Source: Dimargaris cristalligena (lineage: Eukaryota; Kickxellomycota; Dimargaritomycetes; Dimargaritales; Dimargaritaceae). Taken from it: a stretch of 58,707 nucleotides of DNA. The position numbers and the translations under genes are program-made. The notes under the pieces are model-generated. The model made no database searches. It saw nothing but the letters and a program-made list of their open reading frames with translations, and was not told the DNA's origin. Within the stretch, counting starts at the first letter, position 1, and every line of letters begins with the position of its first letter. Of the stretch, positions 22,638 to 36,348 are shown piece after piece. The stretch is taken from contig JANBQC010000108.1 in the NCBI GenBank assembly GCA_027576995.1, positions 1-58,707 on the forward strand, given 5' to 3'.

Positions 22638-24896
22638 TTAATAATAACAGATATTCGGCATGTTTGCTAGTGGCCCAAAATTTACAAACTGGTTGTTCGG
22701 GTACATGACCATGTTGGGCGCCGGTGTTGGCTGATAGTACGATACATGGGGCCCGGATGTGACGGTATTATAGGTTGGGACTGGGACGCCCATGGTCTCT
22801 GCTGAGCCGACAAAGATGGTGTTTGGGAACGACATAGGCAACGGCATCGATTGTTCATTGGGGGTAACGAGATGCGTGGGTGTATAAGGCGATGATGGAA
22901 TAGGCGTTGGTGAAAGCTGGAGCTGATGGTGGAAAACTATTGAGTTGGTGTACAGTTCCCGTTGGAAGATAGTAAAGAGAAGTATGATGAGGGGTTAGTT
23001 ACATGCATGTTGGCCCAACAAGTCAAACTCGGGTATGTATCCATATAAGTTAATTTAACGTGAGTGTATATTGACTTGGCTAGCTATTTAAACCACCACT
23101 TACCATTCGTTTCAGGGCTCGACGGTGCGCTTATCGCAGCGAGTTCGGCCGTGGCCAGAGCGTGGGCCTTGGCAGCCTTGGCCTGGTGCCGCATCTGTGT
23201 CTTCCGGTGGTTGCCCTGGTTCTTGACATTGACCAAAAGGGCAGGCTGGCTGCGAAGGAAACAGGGGTGCGAGTAGTCAACGATATTCTTGCCCTTATCC
23301 TTCGACTTGCGGTTGTCAATCATAAGCTTGAAGTGGTAACCCTAGGTGAGCGAATAAGCGAGCATTGCGGAACCGGGTTATGGAAGGGAATACAGCCAAC
23401 GAACAACGGAATGCATAAATTCAAGGATTAGTTCAGTGAGCGAAGAAAACAGGCCTTTGGACCAAAAGATTCGGCGAAACAATAGAAAGTGAGCAGATCT
23501 CGAGGTAGCCAACCAAGTTGACCAAATATCGATGCAACGGTAATGGGGGTAGTGAATTGTGGGGAAAAGTCCAGTCATCCGCGTCGGAGTGTCAAACCCG
23601 TACAAACACCCATCGACAGGTACACATGCCCACAGCGAGGCAATGGCCAGGACTTGCCAGTTACTCAGTCCACCGCACGCCAATCTCCAGAATACTTGGG
23701 ACGGACCCAACCAACAGGCGAATGATGCCCGTGCACGACAAAATAGCCGACTGCCTGCTCACTGTATAAATGTCCCTGTCGACGGTGGTTGTAGGCCCCC
23801 ATCCACAATTTAACCTAATCTGGCAATCCGTCACCATTTTTGGACACCATATATATCCATGCCCACGACCCCATTCAATATAGGGAAATAGAGCCGCTGG
23901 TACTGGATAATATGCGACTGTGACTTGATGGGCGTGGGTTTAAACGCGGGCAATAAACAGCCCCCTCCCCAATCTGTGGACTACTGCCCCGCCCAAATAT
24001 ACCGCCCCAAGTCTCAAAAGAAACCAGATTGGTCCCAAAAATTATTCCCCCCACAGAAGGCGAATGATGGCATTCTCTGAAATTCATTACTGTTCGACTC
24101 GTGTTGTTTGAACAATAGCTACCCACAATGCCGGTTAGCTAAGCCGTCGAGTCGTGTCAGAATGGGTTGCCTCTATTAAGTAGCTGACCATTGTACTTAC
24201 CCTGAGTTGCCGCTCAAAAGACTCACGCTTGCCAGTTTTGAAATGCCGCAATAAAAGACCACTTTCACAAATACGATTCCGGTCCAGGTAGAAGCGGTCG
24301 CCACTATCATTCCACCAGAGGTAGTCGTTGTATTCGGGATTATTGAGGATTCTAGCGGACAGGAGGTAATAGGGGTCAGCGGAAGGTGGTAAAACATATT
24401 TTCGTATGGGTCGGTTAGAAAAAGTATTGTAGATTAGGTGCTGAACCGGCAGGGTCAACAACAGTGCCCCCCCCAAACAGGAGATCGGTCAAGTGATACG
24501 AGAAGGTTGGGTGTGCAAAAAGCAGAAATGATATTGGTACGAATATGCCCACCAATCGTTTTGGTGCGAGTAGGTTAGTCCAAAGGGCAATACCATCCTG
24601 CTGTAGGGGGAAACCAAAAAGCAGGGTCGATGGCTATTGGCCCATGCTCTTAACGAGAGGCCGCCTTTTTTATGGCACATTTATCACCTATAACACACTC
24701 TCTGGATTGATAGAAAGCGAAAGCCCGCCTGGCGGACGGCTACCTAGGGTTAGGCATGTTGAGTATCAATACGATATACCCGTAAACAGGGGATTACCTA
24801 CCTATAAAGCTTTTGAGGAAAGAGGCATTTGGAGGTTTTCCGGGAGCCGGCCAAGCTGGCCTCCGAGTCAGAGGATTGGTAATCCAGCGAATTCAT
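22638..24896 (-). CDS. HSF-type transcription factor, split DNA-binding domain
   Basis: Heat-shock-factor-type DNA-binding proteins bind nGAAn-like sites as winged helices in the nucleus. The exon at about 24440-24201 encodes most of the domain: LNNPEYNDYLWWNDSGDRF, then RICESGLLLRHFK and the recognition-helix end ESFERQLR. After an 859-nt intron (24200-23342, GTAAGT...CTAG) the exon 23341-23104 continues GYHFKLMIDNRK and the wing end YSHPCFLRSQPALL. A 167-nt intron leads to the last exon, 22936-22638, a Pro/Ser/Asn/Tyr-rich tail ending NICYY. The ATG probably lies in 24896-24802, a frame starting MNSLDYQSSDSEAS, but its donor is phase 2 and the next acceptor looks phase 0, so a small exon may be missing from my model. 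It could be an Hsf1-, Skn7- or Sfl1-like regulator; no receiver domain is visible. Confidence 0.75.
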
Positions 24897-27800
24897 GTCT
24901 TTGGAAAATAGTGAAAATAAAAATTGATTTGGCCAAAAGGTCTGGGTAAATTTCGGCTGTTGGGTGGCAGAAATGAAAAATTAAAAAAATTAATGTGCCA
25001 GCTAGAGACACTACAATGCGCACAGGCAAATGATAACGCGGAGGAAGGAGGTAAAAATGGGCAGGTAGTATAGCAATTTAGGCAAGTATATATCTAAAAA
25101 GTGCACGGGGTAAATTTAATAAAGAGAGTGAGTAGATTATTATACCAACACCAGTTTGGGGTCAGCGTGCACAGACGTATTTAATAGGGAGTGCGAGAAA
25201 AGCAGAATCAGCATAAAATGCAAAAAGCAGTAGGGCGCAAGTAAGGGGTTTTATAATCGGTAATCGGAGTAGGCCAAGGGTGGAAGTCATCAGTGTTCAG
25301 TTCTCGGAAGAGACACGATACTCGATCCTTATATAGGGGAAAAGAGGGGGCCCCAACTACTCTGTCTTAATAAGAGGGTGGGGGAATGAAGGGCCAGATG
25401 GACTACCCTGACCAATGGATCCTTGTCCTACGCAAGAGCCAAGACAAGTCCGCCAGTCGAGTTGCTCCCTCTTTCCCGCCTGTCGCCCCGACTCTCTGGG
25501 GCCAGCCTTTCATATGACCAATTTGGCATAAGCACCGCGGTCCTCTTCCCCCCCACCCCTTTCCCCTTGCCTCCCCTCCCTTTCCGCCATTCTACTCCCG
25601 CCTCGCGTCCTCCAAACTTTATGTGAGGGAGGGAAAAACAGGAAAAGAAAGGGAGACAAGGGCTCAGTATTACCATATTCACACTACTGTGAACACAAAT
25701 GGCTTTTAATAGTTATAATGGCCACCAGGATGTTCGCTGAGTTTGGGCCAATGTTAGTATGGACTGAGAGGCGGGAGCGGAGGATGGGAATCCATGGTCC
25801 CGCCATGTCACTAGGCGGGGGCGACTGGAACACCTAGTTCAAATATAGCTATCCGACCCCATATAGGTTTTTGTGGCTCTTGGGCTAAATCACACAGCAA
25901 CCAAGACCCGAAGAATTCAGATGTGTTGTTCTTCGGAGACCTACCCTCTTCTCCCTCCTCCTCTTCGCCTTCCACCCGACCCTATTCTAAGAGTTACCTT
26001 AATCAAGAAATCAGCTTTTGGTTGAACGGGACTATGCTGGGGGGTACATTAGCGCACCCTGCCCCTCCCAGTCGCTTAGAACAGTCGACAGCGGGTAGAT
26101 AAGTGGCAATATCGGAGGAATATTTAATCACCATAGTGTAGCTTTGGACATGTCGGTCGCGAAATATACCCCACCAGGGCTTTGAGAATACCAGGTCGCC
26201 TGAGGAACACAATAATGCCATTTGGGTTGAATTTCCCACTCCACAAGCCGATGCCTCCTGATAAAACCTCCATTTACCACGCATACCAGTCTCCCAATTC
26301 CCTATTTCATTCAGTCACGTAATCCATTATTTCCGAAATTAAAAAGAAAAAATAACAACGGAGCCCTCCGCTCTTCACCTTTATCGATATACTTTTTTAA
26401 ATAAAATGATGTAAATTGAAAAACAGGTCGTAAATACAAGGGTTCTCATATCCCAAGTGTGGCGAATATCCATAGCGGACGAATGGGGCTGCATGGGACC
26501 AAAGGCTAGCTACGGTTTGGTCGACAGGAGAGGGGAGCGGGTAGAAAAGGGTGGCTGTCCGACTTGACTTGATCGGTGTGATCAAAGTACCGTCGTCAAG
26601 AGCCCACTGTCCTTACTTACACAACGGTGCAATGAGGCGTACTTTGTTGTACCAAGAACTTATTTACGAGTCCCAACGGGGATGGTGAAAGGGAAAGCCA
26701 GCTGGATATTTTCCCATCCTTGGCGCCTAGCTTGTGGCAGGTATTGGCAAGTGCGTTAACGGGTTGGGTTAGTCGCCAACGACCCTACATTTTTAATAAC
26801 AATGTGTGGTAAGACTCGGGGAGGGGTTGGAGGGTTGATTATCTCCATCTGCCCATCAAATTAAGGTTGCTCAGCCCGAGCGTCAATTTTACTTCCAACC
26901 TCATAGTATTTTGGAAATAGTCTTTGGCCAACGTCCCTCGTTAATCAAAACATATACCTAAAGGTAATCACGCCCCCGTCCTTCAGTTGCTTGCATGGAG
27001 TATTGAAGTCAGTAACTAAACCCTTCGTTTAAAGAACCGCCTTCCTATGTGTAATTTTTCATGTCGCGCCAGATGTCCATTACATGATCCAAACTGAACG
27101 AGTAGGTTGTGATGGAACGAGTCGAGGAAAGTGTGCCATTTTTATGTCGTTTTCGCCTAATTGAAAAGTACGTATCAATGGCTTCTAATTAAAAGAATAG
27201 AACCATTCCGAACAACATAGCTTGCCTATCCATTTATGGCGCGCAGGTTGGTTGGTCAAGTATCCCCTTCCTTTTTTTTACGGCTGTGCATTCTGTACGT
27301 TGCCTTAGCTAAAAATAGTCGCCGTGATGAATACAAGGAACGTATGTAGGAACCTCCTGTAACCTTAGCCGCGTACGCGGCACACTGGCGATGTTATTAG
27401 GCCCTGTGTTCTCGAACCCCTCCCCTCCCTCCCATTGTCGTAGGGGATGAGTTGGAGCACTTACTCGAACTGAGTTTTTGAAACGCTAATAGTAATCGAA
27501 GGTTCATTGGTAGTAAGACGTCACTGGCGGGCAGCAGTAAATTTTGTTTGGCTCTTCTATCAGTGTCAAATGTCATACTCATAGTAACAGCAGTGGGCAC
27601 TATCTGGCTCTTTATTAAGGTCCAATCACCTAGCAGGCCTGACTCATGCTGACTTTATTTTGAATAAGAGCCTCATTACCAAAATATTCGAAGGGTATGT
27701 TTCATGAGAAAGTCGGGCCCGGTTTAATTGCATCAATGATTTTCCGTAGACGACCAGGTTTAGGGGAAATAGCCCACTAAAATACCGAAACTAGACGCGA

Positions 27801-30800
27801 GTGAACTATCCCCAGAAGCGGAGCGATACATTTTAACACTCTAGCTGGTTCGGGAGCCAGTTTAGTCCGGTCCACAGTTACCCTTTCCCTTCACACTGCT
27901 TGGAGTGCCCCCGCCTGCCCACCCAAACTAATGTGGGCCAGGGAAAAGCACTAAGATTATTATGTTTATGGTAAGTAGAAGGTTTTGGCTTTTTTTTTTC
28001 AAACAGACGTACCCCACCTGAAGGGTGATATCCAGGAGAAAAGGTGCTGATATCCGTAATGTAACCCAGATGCTCAGACGAATATTAGGAAAGTGACCTG
28101 GATCGATACGATCATGTGGACGACGTGGACTATGGGTAATGGGTAACTCCAATGCGGACCTGGGCTTTTACCCACCCTATGGCTAATTAAATTATTTCGG
28201 GGTCCGGCTTAATCCATAAAAAGATTAAATTGCGACCATCAATCCGGTTGGAAAATCAACGCGTTAACTAATCAACCTCGCCTTACCACTTTGGTTGAAA
28301 TGGAATAGGTATCCCTTTGGGGATTTCCAGGGTGACTGTTCCCACTGAGAGGGTGGGTGACCTCCAATTCCTTCTAAAGATTATGCAAGGGGGGGGGGTC
28401 GAATGAATAAGGACCAGGTACTCTCTACCCTTATACTTTTTGTCGACTTCAGGTGCGACACGTACAGTAGTTTCACTATTTCCCTTCGACGCATCGGACT
28501 CGGCTAAACGGCACCCAACTATAGTGGGCCGCCAATGAGCGGTATTTCCGATGACCCTCCTCTCTAAGTGGCAAAGGATCGCCATATCCTTAGGAACGCC
28601 TTTCCCATACTAACCCGCACTTGGGCATGCCCGTGTTGAGTATATCGCATATAATACCTCGAGAAGAGACAATCATGCGGCGGACTTTTTCATTCTCGAT
28701 ATTCCAAAATACCCATGGATGATTCGAAAATGACTTGCTTATTAGCCTACGCAGAGTACTTCTTATTGCAGCCCTCTTTTTGTATGGTCTGATGGATATA
28801 CATCAGCTGAGTCATGGTCCCGGAGGAATGCTAAAATGTAATAAATTATCCTTTCATCAACACTGAACCCAGTGTAGGGTTTAGGCTGATGGTATTGTAC
28901 GCATATGGCTAGATTGCCCATACATAAACTAAACAAGACACTGCTAAAATTTTACTATGAAAATGAGTCAGTTAGGATTGTAGCAAGTGTTTATTCAATG
29001 GGTTACTGCTTCCCAAGCACCCTAGTATGTGTGAGTAAAACACTCCAATATGGTTTGGTTACGCCCCAAAAGCCCAGTGAGTGGGTATCACGATATTCGC
29101 TGGGTCACTCATTTTACATTTCAGTGGACTGTTTGCCTCTGATGCAATCTTAGCGGCACAGGCGGTTGCGCCAAACTACCCATTCCGCTCGGCAACCCTA
29201 TACGGAGAGCCTTCCATCGCAGACTTACCATCACCACTCTCACTTTCGCTCAGACGGCTGTGATTTTGATGCAAGTCTGGGAATAACTTTACACACAGCC
29301 CCACACACATACGCACACACGCGCCACTTTCCTGGCCTCACTCACCCGCATAGTTTTAGAATACTAAACTTTAGAACGAATATATATAAAAAAAGAAATA
29401 AAAAGGGGTTTACTTTAGGACTAAATGCCAGCACTGGACTGAGCTTCGCTTCCGTCACAAAAAAACAATCTTGCTACCATTGTCAAGAAGCAGGGCGGGA
29501 ATATAGCGGGCACTGCGGTTCACCCTCTCCCTGCTCCCAAAACATTTGCCAGCTTAAGATTGTTGTTGCCCGCCCAAGCCAAATCCCCTCCCCCCATCCT
29601 CATTTCTAGTATGCGGTTGACGTCACCTCCGCTATTGGCTGGTGATGTTAATTGCGGGTTATATTGAAAGAGCCGCAGGAGTTAAGACCGTGTTGTTGTC
29701 GGCAAGGAATACGACCCCGATACAGTGGTTCTACGGCTTACCAGAGGTTTCCTTCTGAAGGCCCAGATCGGCAAAGCTAAGTTAGTTGGGTGTAACGGAC
29801 ATTTTTTTTAAAAAAAAGGGATGAATGAGTATGAAGAGTAGTATAGGTGGGAGACTAAAGTTCTACCAGCTGACTATTTGTGTTACTCCGAGCGAGCGGT
29901 ATGACCACATTCCGTGAGTAGTTGTACAGAGGGCGAATGTCTAAGGCTGCCTTATTCATTGGTTAATTAAATAATCTGGACATGGGAATTTCGGCTTGAC
30001 GGGGAATTTCGATGGACAGAGGAGGACCTACAACAGTGAATGGCCGACCCCATTTGGAGAGGTCCACCGAGTAGGGTTTCTCTTAATATCCATGGCATTT
30101 ACCAAAAAAATGGATACATTATTATTCCATTTGCGACGGATTATTCCTGTATTACATGTCGCCTACAGTATAGGTCTGTCCTGGGCCGCCGTTTTGGAGC
30201 AGAAAAGGGGCAGTGTGTAAGTGGGCTAAAAAATACAGTGGGTTTAGTCGGCGGGAAAGGGCGGCGAAAGGAAGTACTGTCTGTCTGTTGATTTTCAAAA
30301 TGGCGCACGGATGCTGTTGGCCTTCTCGAGAATTTGGGCCCGGTCCTACGTTACTTTGTACACTGTATAGCCGGTTTAGCGGGTAGTCTGTCTGAGGGCA
30401 CTACGGGGGTGAAGCGGGGAGTTGGAAGAGCGATACACTACACCATTCACTTAAGATGTGATTGCGGTGCAAAAGTATTACAGGTTTGATTATACCCAAT
30501 TTTGGCCCGCTTCAACGGAGGGGCATATTAAAAACGGTCGAGTGAGTACAAAAAAAAACAACAACGGGTTTTTATAAAAAGGGGGGGGGTTGGAATAGAC
30601 ATAAAGGAAATACTCGGATGAATTGCGTAACCCCCCCTAAGGGGAGTAAACTTATTCAATAGATTCCGCGCTGGACCCCAAGTAGAAATTAAACGAGAAA
30701 GCTAAGGGTATCCATTACAGTGATGGTCAATTCTACAGCGCTAAAGGTCGGCTACTTCAAGCCGGCGAGTCTGCCCATCACCTTTATTCGAGGGCTCCTA

Positions 30801-33800
30801 AACCCTGAGGTCGCTTTTGGTTAAAGGGTTATGCTCCCCGCCTACTACAATGGACAATAGTTCACCGGGGTGAGGCGCCATTTTCCATGTATATTTTTTA
30901 AAACTGGAAGACAATTGCAATCACGGGGCGACACGTAGAAATGAGGGAACTTACCATGCCCCAATTTAACGATTACATGTATATTGATCGGTTTATAGCA
31001 CTTGGTTCATATAATGCAAGGCCCCCTTCATACTGCCGTGTGGATATTCGAGCTGAATAGGCCCGTTCCTTGGCTAGTATTTCTGTTATGAAACAGGACT
31101 ATCCTTTAAAATATATTACCGTAAGTAAACCGGAGAGTAAAACGTGAGAGATCGTACACGGCTGAATCTGTTCTAGTAAATGAAGTGCTAGAACGCTATA
31201 AAGTAGTTTAAAATAGAATAGGAAAAGATAGTAACATCAGGAATATAATCGGGACAGTAATATTGCAATAAGGATCGCCCAGAAGGGCTTTCTCATCTTC
31301 TAGACGCTCTAGACCTTCCCCTTCTTCTACTAGAAAAGGGGCTAGATGTTTCAAATTGCACACAAATATGGCAAATGACCGCTTACCCTATGGAAGACAG
31401 ATGGATCCACACTCCCCCCTTTCCTGGTTGTGCCATCTCACTTCTAGAGCCAGATTGTTTCATTTCTCTAGAGATATAATTATGGTACGCCAATCCCTAG
31501 AGGAGCGCTGGTGTACCCTTTCATTTATTTATTACCAAGGCCTCGGTTCTGACAGGCATGTGGCGCCAGTTACTGTTTTCGGCTCTGGCTCGGCCTACTT
31601 TCGGGCCGAGAACCTTTTTGAAACGAATACTATACCACTATTGGGAGAAAATCAAGCGCTATTGAATTGGCGGATTAGAACTGGTGATATACACCCCAGG
31701 GTCTCCACAGTTATTATCTTGTTATTGTTTTTTATGTACAGAGATGTTTAATAACGTCCTCAGACCCGTTTTTTCATATTTTATCTTTCACGCCCACCCA
31801 TATGCCAGTCGCGTAGGAGGCGGTCGTTTTCCAGATTACCTGTGAGGCCAGTCTTCTTCATGATAATTATATAAAAAAAGGAAATCTGCAAATTAATATA
31901 GCTTTAAACTGTGAGTTACGAAGATGGATAAGGCTAAATTGACCGTGATGAATGGCCATGCCCATCAACCATTTTAACACAGAATAAGCCGCCTCCCTTC
32001 TCAAGAATCACCCCAACCATTTATGGTGTTGAACAATGCAAAGTTGTCGCTTGAAAATTCCGACTGGGCTAGTTCTCTTCCCCCAGCTAAACTCGTGTTT
32101 TTTTTATTATCCTAGCGGTGGGCACATGAGGCTATCCGCGACAAGATCACCCCTATTCCTTGCCCATCTGTATTTAACGATTTACCCTTAAATATGCCGG
32201 TATTGGGATTATGGATCATCACTAGGAATATTTGGCCCATGACTGAATGTTGTTATGAGAACAACTGCCCTTCGTATCGACCGGGCACATCATTTCGGCC
32301 ATTCATTACCCTGGGATTTGGGAAGATTGGCATGGTCGCCGTGAGTTTCCCTGGCTGGAACGGTCAATCAGCTGAGGCGAGTTTTTGCCTCATCACTTTG
32401 ACCATGCTCCATGCGGGCCTACTTGATTTAGCTGAAAAAAGGGGACTTTGCATGCGGTCTCTCTTCTTTCATCTATTTTAGATATGCTCCCCTCCAGTCT
32501 CGCCTTTTGCCACACCAATATAACCCCAGAGGCAGCCCACCCTCACCCTCTGCCATTGAGTGAAGAAATCCGCCTTGTACAAGACTCGTACTTAGGATCC
32601 ACAGCAATTTAACCAAAAGCGGGACAGGGAGGTGATAATTAATTCAATGGTAACCTGCCTTTTTTAAAAAAACTTCCCTTCCTATATTAACCACCACACC
32701 ATCTGTACCTCCCTAATCCCACCCTTTTGTTCACTTTAGGGTCAGCCACTTCTTACCTCCGTTATCATTGGGCCAACGGGGACAGTTGACGATGCTTTCA
32801 CCTCGGAGAATACTCTGCACTCTTCTCGAACACATGCACTAATCAATTGTAGGCCAGCCTGACTTGCACTAATTTCGGCGGACCTCCGCACCTCCCCTTT
32901 CCTTATTGAAATGTATACTTACTTGCCTGGGCTTATCCCCAATCTATTCGCCTACTAGAGATTGCATCTGTGTAACCTTGGCTTATCGATACATCTTCGA
33001 CTGGAGCTATTCCCTTGAGTCTTTGGTCCATGTAGTTTGGATTTCAACGTGTGAAAAAAACAATAAAGCATATGGAAAGGCATAGTTAATAGTTTGACAG
33101 GTTAGCTTGCACGCAGCATCGCGTAAAATCGGCTGTTGCTAAATTGGATTTAATCGGCTGGTGGTGGTGTCTAAGGAAAGTAGTTCGTTGAACTTTCCGT
33201 TTTAATTATAATCTAGGGTCACATATACTGCCCGAGGTTGAGGAATTAGGAAATTCGAACCAAATGCCCACCCACCGGGTGGTAATGGTGTGGATGTATA
33301 GAGCCACCGTCGGATACGCCCCCGACTCGGTCGACAAACGAACGGACACTAGTAACAACTAGCTATTCGATGCCAATGGCGATTCCGTTGAACTCATTTA
33401 ATAAAATATATGATATGTTTACTTTATAATAAAGGCGACTACCCCAATTCCGGCCAGAGTCTAAGCAATTCTCGTGCCAGTTCATCGGGGAAGGCCGGCT
33501 GCGGAGTAGTGGATACATTAATTAACACTCACTGAAGAAAAACTGCACCAATCTTACTTTTAACATTTGGCTACCGTATGATTGATAATTTTAGGGCGGC
33601 AATGGAAAAGTGAAGCTGGCCTTCTTGCGGGTTCGTGTGATATTCTATAGTAAGCGCCTTGAAGGGCCGAGTCCTTGAACACAGCCTGTTGTGTAATTAT
33701 TGGTACATGACCAATAGTGGACGGACCGTACGGAAGCGCTTTAGCCTAATTTAGGTGTACCGGTGGCCCCGTGATTTAAAGAAAAATCAGAAAAGATGGC

Positions 33801-34353
33801 CTGACTCCAGCCATCAAACTTACTGACATGGCCCCAATCGCTCATTTTTAATGCCCAACTTTTGACTGTATGTATTCGAAGAAGTAATTTACTCAATTTA
33901 GTATATTAATTGAAAAACTGTGATATGGGTATTGCTAAAGATGCAGTCAGTTCGGCTTATTTTACTTATTTCGAATCCATGCGACTGGTTACCATTAGGG
34001 GATAATATCAGACTAAAAAATAACTTACAATAGCATACCTAACCAATAAAATCGCAATTCCAACATCCAGGTGCTATTTAAAGAGGCACTCCTTCCAAAA
34101 AAAATTAAGGGAATAATACGGTGGGATGGAGAGAGAGAGTGACGGTCATTATTAAATATAACCGGACACGTTAAAGACAAAAGGTGGTATATTTTCCAAA
34201 CACTGTGAATAAGTTGAATTATATTACGAGCGGGAAGTGTCAGCGTCCCTAAGGTATAGGCAATTATAATAGTAATTGTATTAAACGAAAAGAGTACAGA
34301 TAAACATCATATAAACCAAAATTTACCAAAGACAGACTAATCGTGGTCGAGAC
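24897..34353. other. Long gene-poor region
   Basis: About 9.5 kb in which I can support no gene. Open frames are short (largest about 147 codons at 29166-29609), start at arbitrary places, and show neither domain motifs, signal peptides nor linked exons. T-run/A-run palindromes occur near 29800 and 32660, G-runs near 28390 and 30580. No copy of the inverted-repeat element and no rRNA, snRNA or tRNA was recognised. It may hold non-coding RNA, decayed transposons or a gene made of short exons that I cannot see. Confidence 0.5.
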
Positions 34354-36348
34354 TTAAGATACGGAAGCTGGCGGAGCTCCTTCGTGGATTACTCGCTCAG
34401 GTCTGGGATTGTTGGAGCTCATGGTATATAATCGAACTTTCCGAAAAGCCACGGTCTGAACTTCAACGCCATCGAGGGGACAGGTACTACCATCGTCGGG
34501 CCCATAAGAATCGCTTTTAGTTACCGGCTGGAAACTAGGGCCTTCGGGTAGACTGAATCCCTCCGGAAGGGTGCGGGGCAACGACAGTCCACTGATTCGA
34601 TGGCCACTCGGAGCCGTCGCTGACATGGTAGGCCACGAGGCATCACGGGCATCGATTGATTTCCCCCGGGCCACACCGCGATCAATAGAAAAAAAGGGTT
34701 CCCGGGGTTTGGTATCGTTACCTTCCGATGCTGCTCGGGGTAGGATACGGGCAGGGGCCGTCGCAAACGGCGAAGGGACTGTTGGTTCTGGGGGAACGAC
34801 AACTTCCCGACTAGTGGACTCGATGGGGACCGGAAAAGATGGGATAGCTGGGTTAGGCAGGGACCTTTCGGTGGATACCTGGTGTTCTTTATAGAGGGGC
34901 CCACTTCCCGAACTTTCCGGACTAGAAGCACCGAGCCCTGGTGGGGGTGTGTTCGATTTAAATGAGGAGTACTGGGTCTTCTTGCGTTTGCGGACACAAA
35001 ACCACAGCACGGCTATGACGACCGCTAGGGCCACGACAACACCTACCACTAAACCAACGATTACCCCAGTGCTTAGGCCACCGTCTTTTGATCGGCCTGA
35101 TTGGGACGTTTGGCCACCGGTCGAACTAGGATCGGAGCCGTCGACTGGGTCACCACCACCATCACTAGTTGCTTGGGCATTCCGGAGATCGAAATTATCC
35201 ACCATTTGGAATTTAGCCACGTCCATGACCGCCAGAGTGTTGTCCGGGCCCGATCCGGTATTGCCAAAAGCGATAAACATGTAACTACCTACGAGAGTGG
35301 CGGTATGGCCGTAGCGCGGTCCGGGGACACCATTTACATTTTGGGTTGTGCTACTCCATGGGCTCGCGCGTGTATTAACCAGGGTTACTTCATCGGTAGG
35401 ACTATTCTTGGACTTACTCAGACCACCGTAGAGAATAATGGTGGAGCCCCACATAACGGCGCTCGTGGATGAGGTATCGGGTAGAGTACCGGTCACGTTG
35501 ACGATGGACCAGGCCGAGCCCGTAACGTTATAGAGGTAGAGATACGTGGTTGGTGCAGAATCCCCATTGGTCGTTAATCCTCCGAGCAGCGCCATGTGGG
35601 TATTGTTTAGCATCACGGCCGAGTGCTTGTATAGCTTCGGTGGCTGGGACCCCGAGGTTTTCATAACTTCCCAATTATCCGATTCGTAGGAGTAGCGAGT
35701 TAGCTGGTTACTGGGATCGGTCCGCGTCGGGTCGACTGGCCATTCCGCGAAGCCGCCGTATATTAACAGTGCGGACTCGGAGGGCGAATAGACAGTTGAA
35801 TGGTGCGTCCTTTGGTTCGAAATGGCCACGTTCGAGCCCTGCCACTGAGGGGTTGTGAAGTCATATTGCCATAGTTGCGAATTCAGCCGATTGGTGCTCG
35901 GATCGGTTCCGCCGCACAGTAGAATATCACGTGATCCAGTGCTGGTTTGGACGAGCGTCGCCGAGAAATTATCCAGGGTGGTGGCACCCCCCGTGGCGAA
36001 TGTTTGGCCGTTCCAACTCGCCTCGCTTACTTTGAAAGGCTGACGAAGGTCGAGGGTTAGTTCCTCGGACGCCCGGGAAGTTAGTGATGAGCTTAGACCA
36101 AGTGTTCCGCCGAGAACGTATAGGGTATCATTGTGGAATATCGTTTGGTGGCCGTACCGTCCCTCCAGGTCCGATGCCCTTGCAAAAAAAACGCAGCCGT
36201 AAACGGCGAGAAGGACTATTGTACTCAGTCTCCGTAAACCTCGAGCACTGGCACCGGTTGGTCTCCGCATAAGAATATACATGGATGACGAACCACTATG
36301 AGTGGGGGGAACACAGAATACAGTGGGAAGGCGGGGAAACATAGTCAT
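34354..36348 (-). CDS. Kelch-repeat single-pass membrane protein, copy 1
   Basis: One 664-residue exon. A hydrophobic segment near residues 40-57 (RRLSTIVLLAVYGCVFF) acts as signal peptide; internal Mets at 23 or 27 would place it better than the first ATG. Residues about 62-385 contain kelch-type repeats, seen as recurring GG pairs after hydrophobic strands (LYVLGG, ILLCGG, LLIYGG, MALLGG, IILYGG), which should form a beta-propeller outside the cell or in the lumen. After a Gly/Ser/Asp-rich linker, GLSTGVIVG begins one membrane segment (about 428-452), then RKRKK and a 210-residue Pro/Ser-rich cytosolic tail. Kelch propellers bind proteins or sugars; here the topology suggests a surface receptor or wall sensor, which is inference. 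A paralogue lies at 38764-40365. Confidence 0.88.
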   Translation of the reverse strand: MTMFPRLPTVFCVPPTHSGSSSMYILMRRPTGASARGLRRLSTIVLLAVYGCVFFARASDLEGRYGHQTIFHNDTLYVLGGTLGLSSSLTSRASEELTLDLRQPFKVSEASWNGQTFATGGATTLDNFSATLVQTSTGSRDILLCGGTDPSTNRLNSQLWQYDFTTPQWQGSNVAISNQRTHHSTVYSPSESALLIYGGFAEWPVDPTRTDPSNQLTRYSYESDNWEVMKTSGSQPPKLYKHSAVMLNNTHMALLGGLTTNGDSAPTTYLYLYNVTGSAWSIVNVTGTLPDTSSTSAVMWGSTIILYGGLSKSKNSPTDEVTLVNTRASPWSSTTQNVNGVPGPRYGHTATLVGSYMFIAFGNTGSGPDNTLAVMDVAKFQMVDNFDLRNAQATSDGGGDPVDGSDPSSTGGQTSQSGRSKDGGLSTGVIVGLVVGVVVALAVVIAVLWFCVRKRKKTQYSSFKSNTPPPGLGASSPESSGSGPLYKEHQVSTERSLPNPAIPSFPVPIESTSREVVVPPEPTVPSPFATAPARILPRAASEGNDTKPREPFFSIDRGVARGKSIDARDASWPTMSATAPSGHRISGLSLPRTLPEGFSLPEGPSFQPVTKSDSYGPDDGSTCPLDGVEVQTVAFRKVRLYTMSSNNPRPERVIHEGAPPASVS

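Noticed and set aside
29166..29609. 147-codon frame in the gene-poor region
   Set aside because: Composition follows CA-rich and His/Ser simple sequence; no start context, domain or linked exon.
31356..31751. 131-codon frame in the gene-poor region
   Set aside because: No recognisable motif, and it spans ordinary AT-rich spacer; length is compatible with chance.
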